Shown piece by piece: positions 43,929 through 53,239 of a DNA stretch of 64,000 nt. Source of the stretch: Arthrobacter globiformis NBRC 12137. Its GTDB lineage: Bacteria > Actinomycetota > Actinomycetes > Actinomycetales > Micrococcaceae. Below the pieces are notes generated by a model that saw nothing but the letters and a program-made list of their open reading frames with translations, had not been told where the DNA came from and ran no database searches. The stretch is taken from the NCBI RefSeq assembly GCF_000238915.1, contig NZ_BAEG01000091.1, positions 57,133-121,132 on the forward strand, written 5' to 3'. Position numbers and translations under genes: made by a program. Every line of letters begins with the position of its first letter. Positions within the stretch are counted from its first letter, which is position 1.

Positions 43929-45974
43929 GTGGCAGATCCATCGAGTTATAGACCCCAGACGGGTGAGATTCCGACCAATCCGGGTGTTTACAGGTTCAGG
44001 GATCCCCATGGGAGGGTCATCTACGTCGGCAAGGCGAAGAACCTCCGGTCGCGCCTGAATTCGTATTTCGCGAACCCGGCGGGGCTGCTGCCCAAGACCC
44101 ACGCCATGGTGTACGCGGCCAGCAGCGTCGAGTGGACGGTGGTGGGCAGCGAACTTGAATCCCTGCAGCTGGAATACACCTGGATCAAGGAATTCAAGCC
44201 GCGGTTCAACGTGGTTTTCCGGGACGACAAGACGTACCCCTACCTCGCCGTCACCATGGGCGAGAAGCTGCCCCGCGTGCAGGTCATGCGCGGCGAACGG
44301 CGGAAGGGCACGCGGTATTTCGGGCCCTACACGGCAGGTGCCATCCGGGAAACCATGGACACGCTGCTGCGGGTCTTTCCGGTGCGGAGCTGCAGTGCGG
44401 GGGTGCTGAAGCGGGCCCAGGCCAGCGGCCGGCCCTGCCTGCTGGGCTACATCGACAAATGCTCGGCCCCCTGCGTCGGCCGCGTCACCCCTGAGGAACA
44501 CCGCGCCCTGGCCGATGACTTCTGCGCTTTCATGGGCGGCGAGGCCAAGCGGTTCATCGCCCGGCTCGAAAAGGAGATGGGGGCCGCCGTCGCCGTCCTC
44601 GACTACGAACGCGCCGCCCGGCTGCGCGACGATATCACCGCCCTCCGGAAGGTCTTCGAGCGGAACGCCGTGGTGCTCGCCGAAGACACCGACGCCGACG
44701 TTTTTGCCCTGCACGAGGACGAGCTCGAAGCGGCCGTCCAGGTGTTCCATGTCCGGGGTGGACGGGTCCGCGGCCAGCGCGGCTGGGTGGTCGAAAAGGT
44801 GGAGGACTTCACCACACCCGACCTCGTCGAACACCTCCTCCAGCAGGTCTACGGCGAGGACGCCGAGGTCCAGGGCAGGCTTCCCCGCGAGGTGCTGGTG
44901 CCTGTTGAGCCGAGCAATGCGCAGGACCTGGCCGTGTGGCTGGCGGGCATCCGCGGAGCCAAGGTGGACATCCGCGTTCCGCAGCGCGGGGACAAGGCCG
45001 CCCTCATGTCCACGGTACGCGAAAACGCCGAGCACGCGCTCCGGCTCCACAAGACCCGCCGGGCCGGCGACCTTACCGTGCGTTCCCAGGCGCTGCAGGA
45101 ACTTCAGGAGGCGCTGGAGCTGCCCGTCCCGCTGCTGCGCATCGAGTGCTACGACGTCTCCCACGTCCAGGGCACCAATGTGGTGGCTTCCATGGTGGTG
45201 GTGGAGGACGGGCTGCCCAAGAAGTCCGACTACCGCAAGTTCTCCATCACCGGAGCCGCGGCCACGGACGACACCGCCGCGATGCACGACGTCCTGACGC
45301 GGCGCTTCCGGCACTACCTCGTGGACAAAACGGCCCAGGTTGAAGCCGCCGAACTGGTCGCCACGCCGGCAGTCGCGGCTGCCGGCGCGAACGGGGCGGC
45401 CCCGGGTGCCGCGGCGCCGGACGACGCGCTGTCCGACACCACCACGCCGGCCCCGCGGGCAAAATTCGCCTACCCGCCCAACCTTGTTGTGGTGGACGGC
45501 GGCAAGCCGCAGGTCAACGCGGCTGCCCGCGCCCTCGAATCGCTGGGCATCGACGACGTTTACGTGGTCGGGCTCGCCAAGCGCCTCGAAGAGGTCTGGC
45601 TGCCGGACAGCGACTTTCCGGTGATCCTGCCCCGCTCCTCGCAGGGCCTCTACATGCTGCAGCGCATCCGTGACGAGGCCCACCGGTTCGCCATCTCGTT
45701 CCACCGGCAAAAGCGCGGCAAGGCGATGACCGTCTCAGCACTGGACGGTGTACCCGGGCTGGGCGATTCCAAGCGGAAGGCCCTGCTCGCCCACTTTGGC
45801 TCCGTCAAGAAGATCAAGGCGGCATCGGCGGAGGAACTGACCGCTGCCAAGGGTGTTGGGCCGGCGCTGGCGGCGGCCATCGTCACGCACTTCAGTCCGG
45901 GCGGAGAAGGCGGCGGCTCGGGTGACACCGTTCCGGCGATCAACATGACCACCGGGGAAGTGCTGGAAACTTAG
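43929..45974 (+). CDS. uvrC: Excinuclease ABC subunit C
   Basis: UvrC, 681 residues, makes both incisions around the lesion. The GIY-YIG nuclease domain is at the N-terminus (PGVYRFRDPHGRVIYVGKAK, about residues 17-36). The UVR domain that contacts UvrB lies at about 205-240 (MGAAVAVLDYERAARLRDD). The RNase H-like nuclease domain (about 390-580) shows RIECYDVSHVQGTNVV and VVDGGKPQVNAA. Two helix-hairpin-helix motifs follow near 605-660 (VPGLGDSKRKALL, KGVGPALAAAI). A low-complexity Ala/Pro/Gly insertion of about 35 residues (around 478-512) interrupts the nuclease domain and is a local lineage feature. It is probably the first gene of uvrC-rapZ-yvcK-whiA. Confidence 0.97.
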   Translation: MADPSSYRPQTGEIPTNPGVYRFRDPHGRVIYVGKAKNLRSRLNSYFANPAGLLPKTHAMVYAASSVEWTVVGSELESLQLEYTWIKEFKPRFNVVFRDDKTYPYLAVTMGEKLPRVQVMRGERRKGTRYFGPYTAGAIRETMDTLLRVFPVRSCSAGVLKRAQASGRPCLLGYIDKCSAPCVGRVTPEEHRALADDFCAFMGGEAKRFIARLEKEMGAAVAVLDYERAARLRDDITALRKVFERNAVVLAEDTDADVFALHEDELEAAVQVFHVRGGRVRGQRGWVVEKVEDFTTPDLVEHLLQQVYGEDAEVQGRLPREVLVPVEPSNAQDLAVWLAGIRGAKVDIRVPQRGDKAALMSTVRENAEHALRLHKTRRAGDLTVRSQALQELQEALELPVPLLRIECYDVSHVQGTNVVASMVVVEDGLPKKSDYRKFSITGAAATDDTAAMHDVLTRRFRHYLVDKTAQVEAAELVATPAVAAAGANGAAPGAAAPDDALSDTTTPAPRAKFAYPPNLVVVDGGKPQVNAAARALESLGIDDVYVVGLAKRLEEVWLPDSDFPVILPRSSQGLYMLQRIRDEAHRFAISFHRQKRGKAMTVSALDGVPGLGDSKRKALLAHFGSVKKIKAASAEELTAAKGVGPALAAAIVTHFSPGGEGGGSGDTVPAINMTTGEVLET

Positions 45975-46086
45975 CCCGCGCCCCGAAACTTGGTTAGGGT
46001 AAGTACGGGAAATCGGCGTGTGCCGCAAACAGCAACCGCGCAGGAACTGCGCGCGGGAAGCAACAGCAGGAATGGGGCTGGAATTA

Positions 46087-47010
46087 ATGGCAGAGTCGAC
46101 GGCGGAGTCCAGTACCGAGGAGGACGGCCTGACACCGGTCAAGCCCGCCGAAGCGGAACTGCTCATCGTGACCGGAATGTCCGGCGCAGGCCGCAGCACC
46201 GCCTCCGATGCGCTGGAGGACCACGGCTGGTACGTCGTCGAGAACCTGCCGCCGCAGATGCTGGGGACGCTCGCCGAACTCGTGTCCCACGCCCCGCAGT
46301 CCATCCCCAAGCTTGCCGTGGTGATGGACGTGCGCAGCAAGGCGCTGTTCGCCGATATCCGTGCGGCCTTGCGGGCCCTCGAAGCCAGCGGTGTCACCTT
46401 CCGGGTGCTGTTCCTCGACGCCAGCGATGACGTCCTGGTCCGCCGCTTCGAGCAGGGACGGCGTCCGCATCCGCTGCAGGCCGGCGGCAGGATCCTGGAC
46501 GGCATCGCCGCGGAGCGTGAGCTCCTCAAGGAACTGCGCGACTCCTCGGACCTCGTCCTGGACACCTCCTCCCTGAACGTGCACGGGCTCGCCACCGCGA
46601 TCACCGAATTGTTCACCGAGACCGGCCCCATCGCGATCCGCCTCAACATCATGAGCTTCGGTTTCAAGTACGGCCTGCCCGTGGACGCCAACTACGTGGC
46701 CGACGTCAGGTTCATCCCGAATCCGCACTGGGTGCCCGCGCTGCGGCCGCACACCGGCCTGGACCAGGACGTCAGCGAGTACGTCCTCGGTGCCGAGGGC
46801 GTGCCGAACTTCGTGGAACGGTACGTCCTCGCCCTGGAACCTGTCCTGGAGGGCTACCGCCGGGAGAACAAGCACTACGCCACCATCGCCGTCGGATGCA
46901 CGGGCGGAAAGCACCGCTCGGTGGCAGTCGCCATGGAGCTCTCCAAACGCCTCGCGCAATATCCGCGCGTAACTGTGACCACGACTCACCGGGACCTGGG
47001 CCGCGAGTAA
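46087..47010 (+). CDS. rapZ: RapZ-like nucleotide-binding protein (RNase adapter family)
   Basis: This 307-residue protein has an N-terminal P-loop kinase-like domain with Walker A TGMSGAGRSTASDAL (about residue 29). The C-terminal domain is conserved (SFGFKYGLPVDANYVADVRF, about 194-213, and GCTGGKHRSVAVAMEL, about 274). In E. coli, RapZ directs RNase E to a small RNA; in actinobacteria the role is not settled, and nucleotide binding is expected. ATG 46087 is chosen because the upstream codons are unlike the family and GGGGCTGGA precedes it. TAGGGT at 45995-46000 may provide an extra promoter. The stop overlaps the next ATG (TAATG). Confidence 0.95.
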   Translation: MAESTAESSTEEDGLTPVKPAEAELLIVTGMSGAGRSTASDALEDHGWYVVENLPPQMLGTLAELVSHAPQSIPKLAVVMDVRSKALFADIRAALRALEASGVTFRVLFLDASDDVLVRRFEQGRRPHPLQAGGRILDGIAAERELLKELRDSSDLVLDTSSLNVHGLATAITELFTETGPIAIRLNIMSFGFKYGLPVDANYVADVRFIPNPHWVPALRPHTGLDQDVSEYVLGAEGVPNFVERYVLALEPVLEGYRRENKHYATIAVGCTGGKHRSVAVAMELSKRLAQYPRVTVTTTHRDLGRE

Positions 47011-48023
47011 TGGGCGTTCTCACCGGCCCGCTGCCCCTCATTCCGCCGACCGGCCTGACCGGTTCCCAGCCTGCCAAGGGACCGACCGTCGTCGCGCTTG
47101 GCGGCGGCCACGGCCTTTCGGCCTCACTCTCGGCACTGCGCCTGCTGACGTCCGAACTGACCGCGGTCGTCACCGTGGCGGACGACGGCGGGTCCTCCGG
47201 CCGTCTCCGCGAGGAGTACGGCGTCCTTCCGCCCGGTGATCTCCGGATGGCGCTGTCCGCCCTGTGCGATGACACCGACTGGGGCCGCACCTGGCGCGAC
47301 GTCATGCAGCACCGGTTCCGGTCCGCCCGCGGCGGCGCCTCCCTTGACGAGCACGCCATGGGCAACCTGCTGATCGTCACCCTCTGGGAACTGCTGGGCG
47401 ACGCAGTGGCCGGCCTGAAATGGGCCGGGGCGCTGCTCGGCGCCCGCGGACAGGTCCTGCCCATGTCCACGGTTCCGCTCACCATCGAGGGCGATGTGCG
47501 CGTGACGGCGCCGGACGGCAGCAGCACGGTCACCACCATCACGGGCCAGGCGCGCTGTGCCGTGGCGGGCTCGCTGGAGAGCGTCCGGCTGCTGCCCGAG
47601 CAGGCTCCGGCCTGCGTCGAAGCCCTGACCGCGGTTGAGCTTGCCGACTGGGTGGTGCTGGGTCCGGGCTCCTGGTACACGTCCGTGCTGCCGCACCTGC
47701 TGCTGCCGGAAATGCGGCAGGCGCTCTGCGATACTCCGGCCAAGCGCTGCCTCACCATGAACCTCGCCATGGACACGAAGGAAACCTCTGGCATGTCCGC
47801 CGCGGACCACCTTCACGTCCTGCGGGACTACGCGCCGGAGTTCAGCGCGGACGTGGTCCTCGCGGACCCGGCTTCGGTTTCGGACCTGGCCGAGTTTGAG
47901 CGGGCAGCGGGGATGATCGGCGCCGAGGTTGTCTTGGGTAGAGTAGGGGCTTCGGGCCGGAGACCGGTCCACGACCCCTTGCGGCTGGCTACGGCCTACC
48001 AGGATATTTTCGGGAATAGTTAG
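47010..48023 (+). CDS. yvcK: YvcK/CofD-like gluconeogenesis factor
   Basis: This 337-residue protein is of the UPF0052/CofD-like family. VVALGGGHGLSASLSALR (about residue 28) is the nucleotide-sugar binding loop. VADDGGSSGRLREEYGVLPP (about 55) follows, and LGPGSWYTSVLPHLLLP (about 210) is the second conserved block. YvcK/CuvA proteins bind UDP-sugars and link carbon supply to cell-wall synthesis and cell shape. It is encoded between rapZ and whiA, the conserved order in Gram-positive bacteria. The start at ATG 47010 shares an A with the rapZ stop codon. Confidence 0.95.
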   Translation: MGVLTGPLPLIPPTGLTGSQPAKGPTVVALGGGHGLSASLSALRLLTSELTAVVTVADDGGSSGRLREEYGVLPPGDLRMALSALCDDTDWGRTWRDVMQHRFRSARGGASLDEHAMGNLLIVTLWELLGDAVAGLKWAGALLGARGQVLPMSTVPLTIEGDVRVTAPDGSSTVTTITGQARCAVAGSLESVRLLPEQAPACVEALTAVELADWVVLGPGSWYTSVLPHLLLPEMRQALCDTPAKRCLTMNLAMDTKETSGMSAADHLHVLRDYAPEFSADVVLADPASVSDLAEFERAAGMIGAEVVLGRVGASGRRPVHDPLRLATAYQDIFGNS

Positions 48024-48033
48024 GAAAGGTGCC

Positions 48034-49014
48034 ATGGCACTGACAGCATCAGTCAAGGAAGAACTCTCCCGCCTGGATATTAAGAAATCATCAGTCCGCA
48101 AGGCTGAGGTCTCGGCCATGCTCCGCTTCGCCGGGGGACTGCACATCATTTCGGGCCGCATTGTCATCGAGGCCGAGGTGGATCTTGCCTCCACCGCCCG
48201 GCGCTTGCGCGCCGCCATCGCGGAGGTCTACGGGCACCAGAGCGAAATCATCGTCGTCTCCGGCAGCGGCCTGCGCCGCGGCAGCCGTTACGTCGTCCGC
48301 GTTGTCCGCGACGGTGAGGCGCTGGCCCGGCAGACCGGGCTCCTGGACGGCCGGGGACGCCCCGTGCGCGGGCTGCCGTCCGTCGTCGTCAACGGTTCAG
48401 CCGCGGACGCCGAGGCGGTGTGGCGCGGCGCCTTCCTGGCGCACGGCTCACTCACCGAACCTGGCCGGTCCTCGTCCATGGAGGTCACCTGCCCCGGTCC
48501 CGAATCCGCCCTGGCCCTGGTCGGCGCGGCGCGCCGGCTGGGGATCCAGGCCAAGGCCCGGGAGGTCAGGGGAGTGGACCGCGTGGTAATTCGCGACGGC
48601 GACACCATCGCCGCGCTGCTCACCCGGATGGGCGCCCATGACGCGCTCATGGTCTGGGAAGAGCGGCGCATGCGCAAGGAAGTGCGGGCGACGGCGAACC
48701 GGCTCGCCAACTTTGACGACGCCAACCTCCGCCGCTCCGCGCAGGCCGCCGTGGCAGCCGGCGCCCGGGTGGACCGGGCCCTGGAGATCCTCGGCGACGA
48801 CGTCCCGGACCACCTCAAGTACGCCGGCGAACTCCGGGTGGCCCACAAGCAGGCCAGCCTCGACGAACTTGGCCGGCTTGCCGATCCGCCCATGACAAAG
48901 GACGCCATCGCCGGGCGCATCCGCCGGTTGCTGGCAATGGCGGACAAACGTGCCTCGGATCTTGGCATCCCGGGCACGGATGCCAATGTGACGCCGGAAA
49001 TGTTGGACGAGTAA
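48034..49014 (+). CDS. whiA: WhiA sporulation/cell-division regulator
   Basis: WhiA, 326 residues, has an N-terminal LAGLIDADG homing-endonuclease-like scaffold (MALTASVKEELSRLDI through about residue 220). A C-terminal helix-turn-helix lies at about 235-310 (LRVAHKQASLDELGRLADPP). In Streptomyces it works with WhiB to switch on division genes. In non-sporulating actinobacteria it is retained, probably for division control. GAAAGG lies 7 nt before ATG 48034. The promoter of sodA begins inside its last codons. Confidence 0.97.
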   Translation: MALTASVKEELSRLDIKKSSVRKAEVSAMLRFAGGLHIISGRIVIEAEVDLASTARRLRAAIAEVYGHQSEIIVVSGSGLRRGSRYVVRVVRDGEALARQTGLLDGRGRPVRGLPSVVVNGSAADAEAVWRGAFLAHGSLTEPGRSSSMEVTCPGPESALALVGAARRLGIQAKAREVRGVDRVVIRDGDTIAALLTRMGAHDALMVWEERRMRKEVRATANRLANFDDANLRRSAQAAVAAGARVDRALEILGDDVPDHLKYAGELRVAHKQASLDELGRLADPPMTKDAIAGRIRRLLAMADKRASDLGIPGTDANVTPEMLDE

Positions 49015-49030
49015 ACGGCGCCCATAGAAT
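49003..49030 (+). promoter_or_regulatory. Promoter of sodA
   Basis: TTGGAC (49003-49008, inside the whiA 3' end) and TAGAAT (49025-49030) are spaced by 16 bp. The expected leader is about 110 nt. Confidence 0.65.
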
Positions 49031-49040
49031 CAAGACCAGG

Positions 49041-49088
49041 TGGCGGCTGTTGCCGCCATCGGAGTTTTCCGGATGACCCGTCATCCGG
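49041..49088 (+). promoter_or_regulatory. Two perfect hairpins in the sodA leader
   Basis: TGGCGGC/GCCGCCA (49041-49058, loop TGTT) and CCGGATGA/TCATCCGG (49069-49088, loop CCCG) are both mismatch-free. They lie between the promoter and the GGAGG of sodA. They could protect the mRNA or be regulatory. Confidence 0.55.
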
Positions 49089-49147
49089 GATGCACAATCC
49101 CAGAGTTAGCAAAACCGGACAAACTGTCCACGACATTGGAGGATTTT

Positions 49148-49771
49148 GTGACCGAGTACGTTCTGCCCGAACTCAGCTACGACTACGCAGCGCTCGAGCC
49201 CCACATCTCTGCACGGATCATGGAGCTGCACCACAGCAAGCACCACGCCGCGTACGTGACGGGCGCCAACAACGCGCTGGCCCAGCTGGCAGAGGCGCGC
49301 GAAAAGGGCGACTTCGCCAACATCAACCGTCTTTCCAAGGACCTGGCCTTCCACACCGGCGGCCACATCAACCACTCCGTGTTCTGGAACAACCTCTCCC
49401 CGGATGGAGGCGACAAGCCCGAAGGTGAGCTCGCCGCGGCCATCGACGACGCCTTCGGCTCGTTCGATGCCTTCCGCGCGCAGTTCTCCGCCGCCGCCCT
49501 CGGCCTGCAGGGTTCTGGCTGGGGTTTCCTGGCTTACGAGCCCATCGGTGGGAACCTCGTCATCGAGCAGCTCTACGACCAGCAGGGCAACGTCGCGCTG
49601 GGCACCACCCCGCTGCTGATGCTGGACATGTGGGAGCACGCCTTCTACCTGGACTACGTCAACGTCAAGGCCGACTACGTCAAGGCGTTCTGGAACATCG
49701 TCAACTGGGCTGACGTGTCCGCCCGCTTCGCCGCGGCCCGCGCCAACGCGACGGGTCTCATCACCCTCTAG
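49148..49771 (+). CDS. sodA: Superoxide dismutase, Mn/Fe type
   Basis: This 207-residue enzyme dismutates superoxide to H2O2 and O2. The metal ligands are seen in LHHSKHHAAYV (about residue 27), GGHINHSVFWNNL (about 77) and DMWEHAFYLDY (about 162). The overall form is that of actinobacterial Mn-type enzymes, but the metal cannot be fixed from sequence alone. A manganese riboswitch is present elsewhere in the window. GTG 49148 follows GGAGG at good spacing and matches the family N-terminus (TEYVLPELSYDY). Confidence 0.96.
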   Translation: MTEYVLPELSYDYAALEPHISARIMELHHSKHHAAYVTGANNALAQLAEAREKGDFANINRLSKDLAFHTGGHINHSVFWNNLSPDGGDKPEGELAAAIDDAFGSFDAFRAQFSAAALGLQGSGWGFLAYEPIGGNLVIEQLYDQQGNVALGTTPLLMLDMWEHAFYLDYVNVKADYVKAFWNIVNWADVSARFAAARANATGLITL

Positions 49772-49809
49772 GTGTGATCCGGCGTACACAAAGCAGTAAC
49801 AAACTTCAC

Positions 49810-49869
49810 ATTCGGCGACTTTAGGGCCGAATTGTGGACGGTCTGCCCCCGCACTTGCGGGGGCAGACC
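49810..49869 (+). terminator. Tandem hairpins after sodA
   Basis: ATTCGGC/GCCGAAT (49810-49832) is followed by a 13-bp perfect stem, GGTCTGCCCCCGC/GCGGGGGCAGACC, with a 4-nt loop (49840-49869). There is no long U tract. This separates sodA from the gap operon. Confidence 0.7.
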
Positions 49870-50032
49870 CACTTAAACGTAAGATGGATCACGGAAGGCG
49901 GTTAGCCTTCAGCAATGAGGCTGGTCGCCCTCCGATCTGAAAAATATCTCTGCCCAATGGCGTGCGGGATCTGTTAGTTGGCTTGAACGCCCGCTTACTA
50001 GTTGTGCTTCCAAGGCACAAAGGAGACTAAAA
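49855..50032 (+). promoter_or_regulatory. Promoter and leader of the gap operon
   Basis: TAAGAT (49880-49885) is the likely -10; TTGCGG at 49855 is a possible -35 with a long spacer of 19 bp. The leader is about 140 nt. It ends with a short hairpin TTGTGC/GCACAA (50002-50020) abutting the AAGGAG ribosome binding site. Confidence 0.5.
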
Positions 50033-51043
50033 GTGACCACCCGTATTGGTATCAACGGCTTCGGCCGCATCGGCCGCAACTACTTCCGCGCAGCACTTGC
50101 TCAGGGTGCGGACCTCGAGATCGTTGCCGTCAACGACCTCACCAGCCCCGAGGCGCTGGCCCACCTGCTCAAGTACGACTCCGTCGGCGGGCGCCTGGCC
50201 GAAACCATCGAGGTCAAGGAAGGCAACCTCGTCGTCAACGGCAACGCCATCAAGGTCCTGGCCGAACGCGACCCCGCCAACCTCCCTTGGAAGGACCTGG
50301 GCGTTGACATCGTCATCGAGTCCACCGGTTTCTTCACCAAGGCAGCTGCCGCCAAGAAGCACATCGAAGCCGGCGCCAAGAAGGTCCTGATCTCCGCCCC
50401 CGCCTCCGACGAGGACATCACCATCGTGATGGGCGTCAATGACGGCCTGTACGACCCCGAGAACCACCACATCATCTCCAACGCTTCCTGCACCACCAAC
50501 TGCCTCGGACCGCTGGCCAAGGTTGTTAACGACGCCTTCGGCATCGAGCGTGGCCTGATGACCACCGTCCACGCCTACACCGCAGACCAGAACCTGCAGG
50601 ACGGCCCGCACAACGACCTCCGCCGTGCCCGCGCCGCCGCCATCAACATGGTCCCCACCTCCACCGGTGCCGCCAAGGCCATCGGCCTGGTCCTGCCGGA
50701 GCTCAAGGGCAAGCTGGACGGCTACGCCATCCGCGTTCCGGTCCCCACCGGCTCCGCCACCGACCTCACCGTCACGGTCTCCCGCGAGACCACCGTCGAG
50801 GAAGTCAACGCCACCCTCAAGAAGGCCGCAGAGTCCGACGAATGGCAGGGCATCCTGACCTACACCGACGCTCCGATCGTCTCCTCGGACATCGTCGGCG
50901 ACCCCGCCTCGTCCATCTTTGACTCCGGTTTGACCAAGGTCATCGGCAACCAGGTCAAGGTTGTTTCGTGGTATGACAACGAATGGGGCTACTCGAACCG
51001 CCTGGTGGACCTCACGGAGCTCGTCGCCGCAAAGCTGGGCTAG
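50033..51043 (+). CDS. gap: Glyceraldehyde-3-phosphate dehydrogenase, type I
   Basis: This 336-residue glycolytic enzyme converts GAP with NAD+ and phosphate to 1,3-bisphosphoglycerate. The Rossmann start is IGINGFGRIGRNYFRA, the catalytic cysteine is in SNASCTTNCLGPLAKV (about residue 155), and WYDNEWGYSNR is the C-terminal NAD-site motif. The N-terminal dinucleotide fold shows no insertions. Codon usage is highly biased. GTG 50033 follows AAAGGAG. It is the first gene of gap-pgk-tpiA-secG. Confidence 0.98.
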   Translation: MTTRIGINGFGRIGRNYFRAALAQGADLEIVAVNDLTSPEALAHLLKYDSVGGRLAETIEVKEGNLVVNGNAIKVLAERDPANLPWKDLGVDIVIESTGFFTKAAAAKKHIEAGAKKVLISAPASDEDITIVMGVNDGLYDPENHHIISNASCTTNCLGPLAKVVNDAFGIERGLMTTVHAYTADQNLQDGPHNDLRRARAAAINMVPTSTGAAKAIGLVLPELKGKLDGYAIRVPVPTGSATDLTVTVSRETTVEEVNATLKKAAESDEWQGILTYTDAPIVSSDIVGDPASSIFDSGLTKVIGNQVKVVSWYDNEWGYSNRLVDLTELVAAKLG

Positions 51044-51053
51044 GGTTAGCTAC

Positions 51054-52280
51054 ATGACATCTCACACCCTCAACGAACTGATCGCTGAAGGTGTCCGCGG
51101 GCGGTACATTCTGGTTCGAAGTGACCTGAATGTGCCGCTCGACGGCTCTACAGTGACTGACGACGGCCGCATCCGGGCCTCACTGCCAGTACTGGGAAAG
51201 CTCACGGACGCCGGTGCCCGCGTGCTGGTAACAGCCCACCTCGGCCGCCCCAAGGGCGCCCCTGAAGACAAGTACTCGCTCAAGCCTGCGGTTGCCCGCC
51301 TGGCCGAGCTGGCTTCCTTCCCGGTCTCCCTCGCGGACGACACGGTGGGCCCCTCGGCCAAGGAGAAGGCGGCTGCGCTGCAGGACGGCCAGGTCCTGGT
51401 CCTCGAAAACGTGCGGTTCGACGCACGCGAGACCAGCAAGGACGAAGCCGAGCGCGGCGCATTCGCCGACGAGCTGGTGGGACTCACCGGTGAAAACGGC
51501 GCTTTCGTGAACGACGCCTTCGGCGCTGTGCACCGCAAGCACGCCAGCGTTTACGACGTCGCCACCCGGCTCCCGTCGTACCTCGGCGACCTTGTGGGTA
51601 CCGAGGTGGAAGTCCTTCGCAAGCTCACCGCCGACACCCAGCGTCCCTACGTTGTGGTGCTGGGCGGCTCGAAGGTTTCGGACAAGCTCGCAGTCATCGA
51701 CAACCTGCTCGGCAAGGCTGACACCATCCTGGTGGGCGGCGGAATGCTGTTCACGTTCCTTGCGGCTGAGGGCCACAAGGTGGCCGGCAGCCTGCTGGAA
51801 GAGGACCAGATCCCGGTCGTCCAGGACTACCTCAAGCGCGCTGCCGACGCCGGCACGGATTTCGTGATCCCCACCGACGTCGTGGTTGCAGCCAAGTTCG
51901 CAGCCGACGCCGACCACGAGACGGTCAGCGCCGACGCCATTGAAGGCAGCAGCTTCGGGGCACAGGGCATCGGCCTGGACATCGGACCCGAGTCCGCCGC
52001 GGCGTTTGCCGAGCAGATCAAGGGTGCCAGGACGGTGTTCTGGAACGGACCCATGGGCGTCTTCGAGTTCGAGGCTTTCTCCGCAGGCACCCGGGCCATC
52101 GCCCAGGCGCTGACGGAGACGGACGCGTTCACGGTGGTCGGCGGCGGCGACTCCGCGGCTGCAGTGCGCACCCTCGGGTTCGCCGATGACCAGTTCGGAC
52201 ACATTTCCACCGGCGGCGGCGCCAGCCTGGAATACCTTGAGGGCAAGGAACTTCCCGGCCTGAGCGTTCTGGACCGCTAA
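51054..52280 (+). CDS. pgk: Phosphoglycerate kinase
   Basis: This 408-residue enzyme makes ATP and 3-phosphoglycerate from 1,3-bisphosphoglycerate and ADP. The PGK signature LVRSDLNVPLDG is at about residue 18, the substrate arginine region is AHLGRPKG, and the nucleotide-binding glycine loop GGGDSAAA is near residue 363. ATG 51054 lies 10 bp after the gap stop. The pair is co-transcribed. Confidence 0.98.
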   Translation: MTSHTLNELIAEGVRGRYILVRSDLNVPLDGSTVTDDGRIRASLPVLGKLTDAGARVLVTAHLGRPKGAPEDKYSLKPAVARLAELASFPVSLADDTVGPSAKEKAAALQDGQVLVLENVRFDARETSKDEAERGAFADELVGLTGENGAFVNDAFGAVHRKHASVYDVATRLPSYLGDLVGTEVEVLRKLTADTQRPYVVVLGGSKVSDKLAVIDNLLGKADTILVGGGMLFTFLAAEGHKVAGSLLEEDQIPVVQDYLKRAADAGTDFVIPTDVVVAAKFAADADHETVSADAIEGSSFGAQGIGLDIGPESAAAFAEQIKGARTVFWNGPMGVFEFEAFSAGTRAIAQALTETDAFTVVGGGDSAAAVRTLGFADDQFGHISTGGGASLEYLEGKELPGLSVLDR

Positions 52281-52288
52281 AGACACAC

Positions 52289-52334
52289 CAGCCGGCAGGG
52301 CACCTTCCGCACCGCGAAGGCGCCCTGCCGGCTG
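52289..52334 (+). terminator. Long hairpin between pgk and tpiA
   Basis: CAGCCGGCAGGGC pairs with GCCCTGCCGGCTG, and the inner CCTTCCG pairs with CGAAGG. The stem exceeds 18 bp with small mismatches. It has no U tract, so it could attenuate transcription or mark a processing/stability site inside the operon. Confidence 0.6.
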
Positions 52335-52376
52335 TTCACATGATCAGCACACTTGACCGGCATTTTTGGAGAACAC

Positions 52377-53192
52377 GTGACTACGTCAACCAACGGCAAC
52401 TTTGACCGCACGCCTTTGATCGCAGGCAACTGGAAGATGAACATGGACCACGTCCAGGGCATCACCCTCCTGCAGAAGCTGGCCTGGACACTGTCCGACG
52501 CCAAGCACGACTACAGCCGCGTGGAAGCCGCTGTCTTCCCGCCCTTCACCGACCTCCGCGGTGTGCAGACCCTCGTCCAGGGCGACGAACTGGATATCGC
52601 CTACGGCGGCCAGGACCTGTCCCAATTCGACTCAGGTGCCTATACCGGCGACATTTCGGGACAGTTCCTGAACAAGCTTGGCTGCAAGTATGTCCTCGTC
52701 GGCCACAGCGAACGCCGCACCATTCACGCTGAGTCGGACGAAGTCCTGAATGCCAAGGTCAAGGCGGCCTACCGACACAACGTCATCCCCGTCCTGTGCG
52801 TCGGGGAAGGCCTTGAGATCCGCCAGGCCGGCACCCACGTCCAGCACACGCTGGACCAGCTCCGCGCCGACGTCGAAGGCCTCACCGCCGAGCAGGCGGC
52901 CGAGCTCGTCGTCGCCTATGAGCCCGTCTGGGCCATCGGCACCGGTGAGGTTGCGGGCCCGGAGGACGCCCAGGAAATGTGCGCCGCGATCCGTGCCGAA
53001 CTGACCGAACTGTTCGACGCCGACGTGGCAGCCAAGGTCCGTCTGCTGTACGGCGGTTCGGTCAAGGCCAGCAACGCTGCCGCCATCCTCAAAGAACGCG
53101 ACGTCGATGGTGTGCTGGTGGGCGGTGCCAGCCTTGATCCCGCTGAGTTTGCTAATATTGTCAGGTTCGAGAGCCACCTCGTAACGGGCTAG
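52377..53192 (+). CDS. tpiA: Triosephosphate isomerase
   Basis: This 271-residue enzyme interconverts dihydroxyacetone phosphate and glyceraldehyde 3-phosphate. Lys in LIAGNWKMNMD, the electrophilic His in LVGHSERRTIH (about residue 105) and the catalytic Glu in VAYEPVWAIGTG (about 178) are all present. The phosphate loop YGGSVKASN follows. GTG 52377 has GGAG upstream. secG follows by 47 bp. Confidence 0.98.
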   Translation: MTTSTNGNFDRTPLIAGNWKMNMDHVQGITLLQKLAWTLSDAKHDYSRVEAAVFPPFTDLRGVQTLVQGDELDIAYGGQDLSQFDSGAYTGDISGQFLNKLGCKYVLVGHSERRTIHAESDEVLNAKVKAAYRHNVIPVLCVGEGLEIRQAGTHVQHTLDQLRADVEGLTAEQAAELVVAYEPVWAIGTGEVAGPEDAQEMCAAIRAELTELFDADVAAKVRLLYGGSVKASNAAAILKERDVDGVLVGGASLDPAEFANIVRFESHLVTG

Positions 53193-53239
53193 TCCGTTTA
53201 CCTGGCGCTCCCGCATCCACCAACTTTGGAAAGGCCGTC

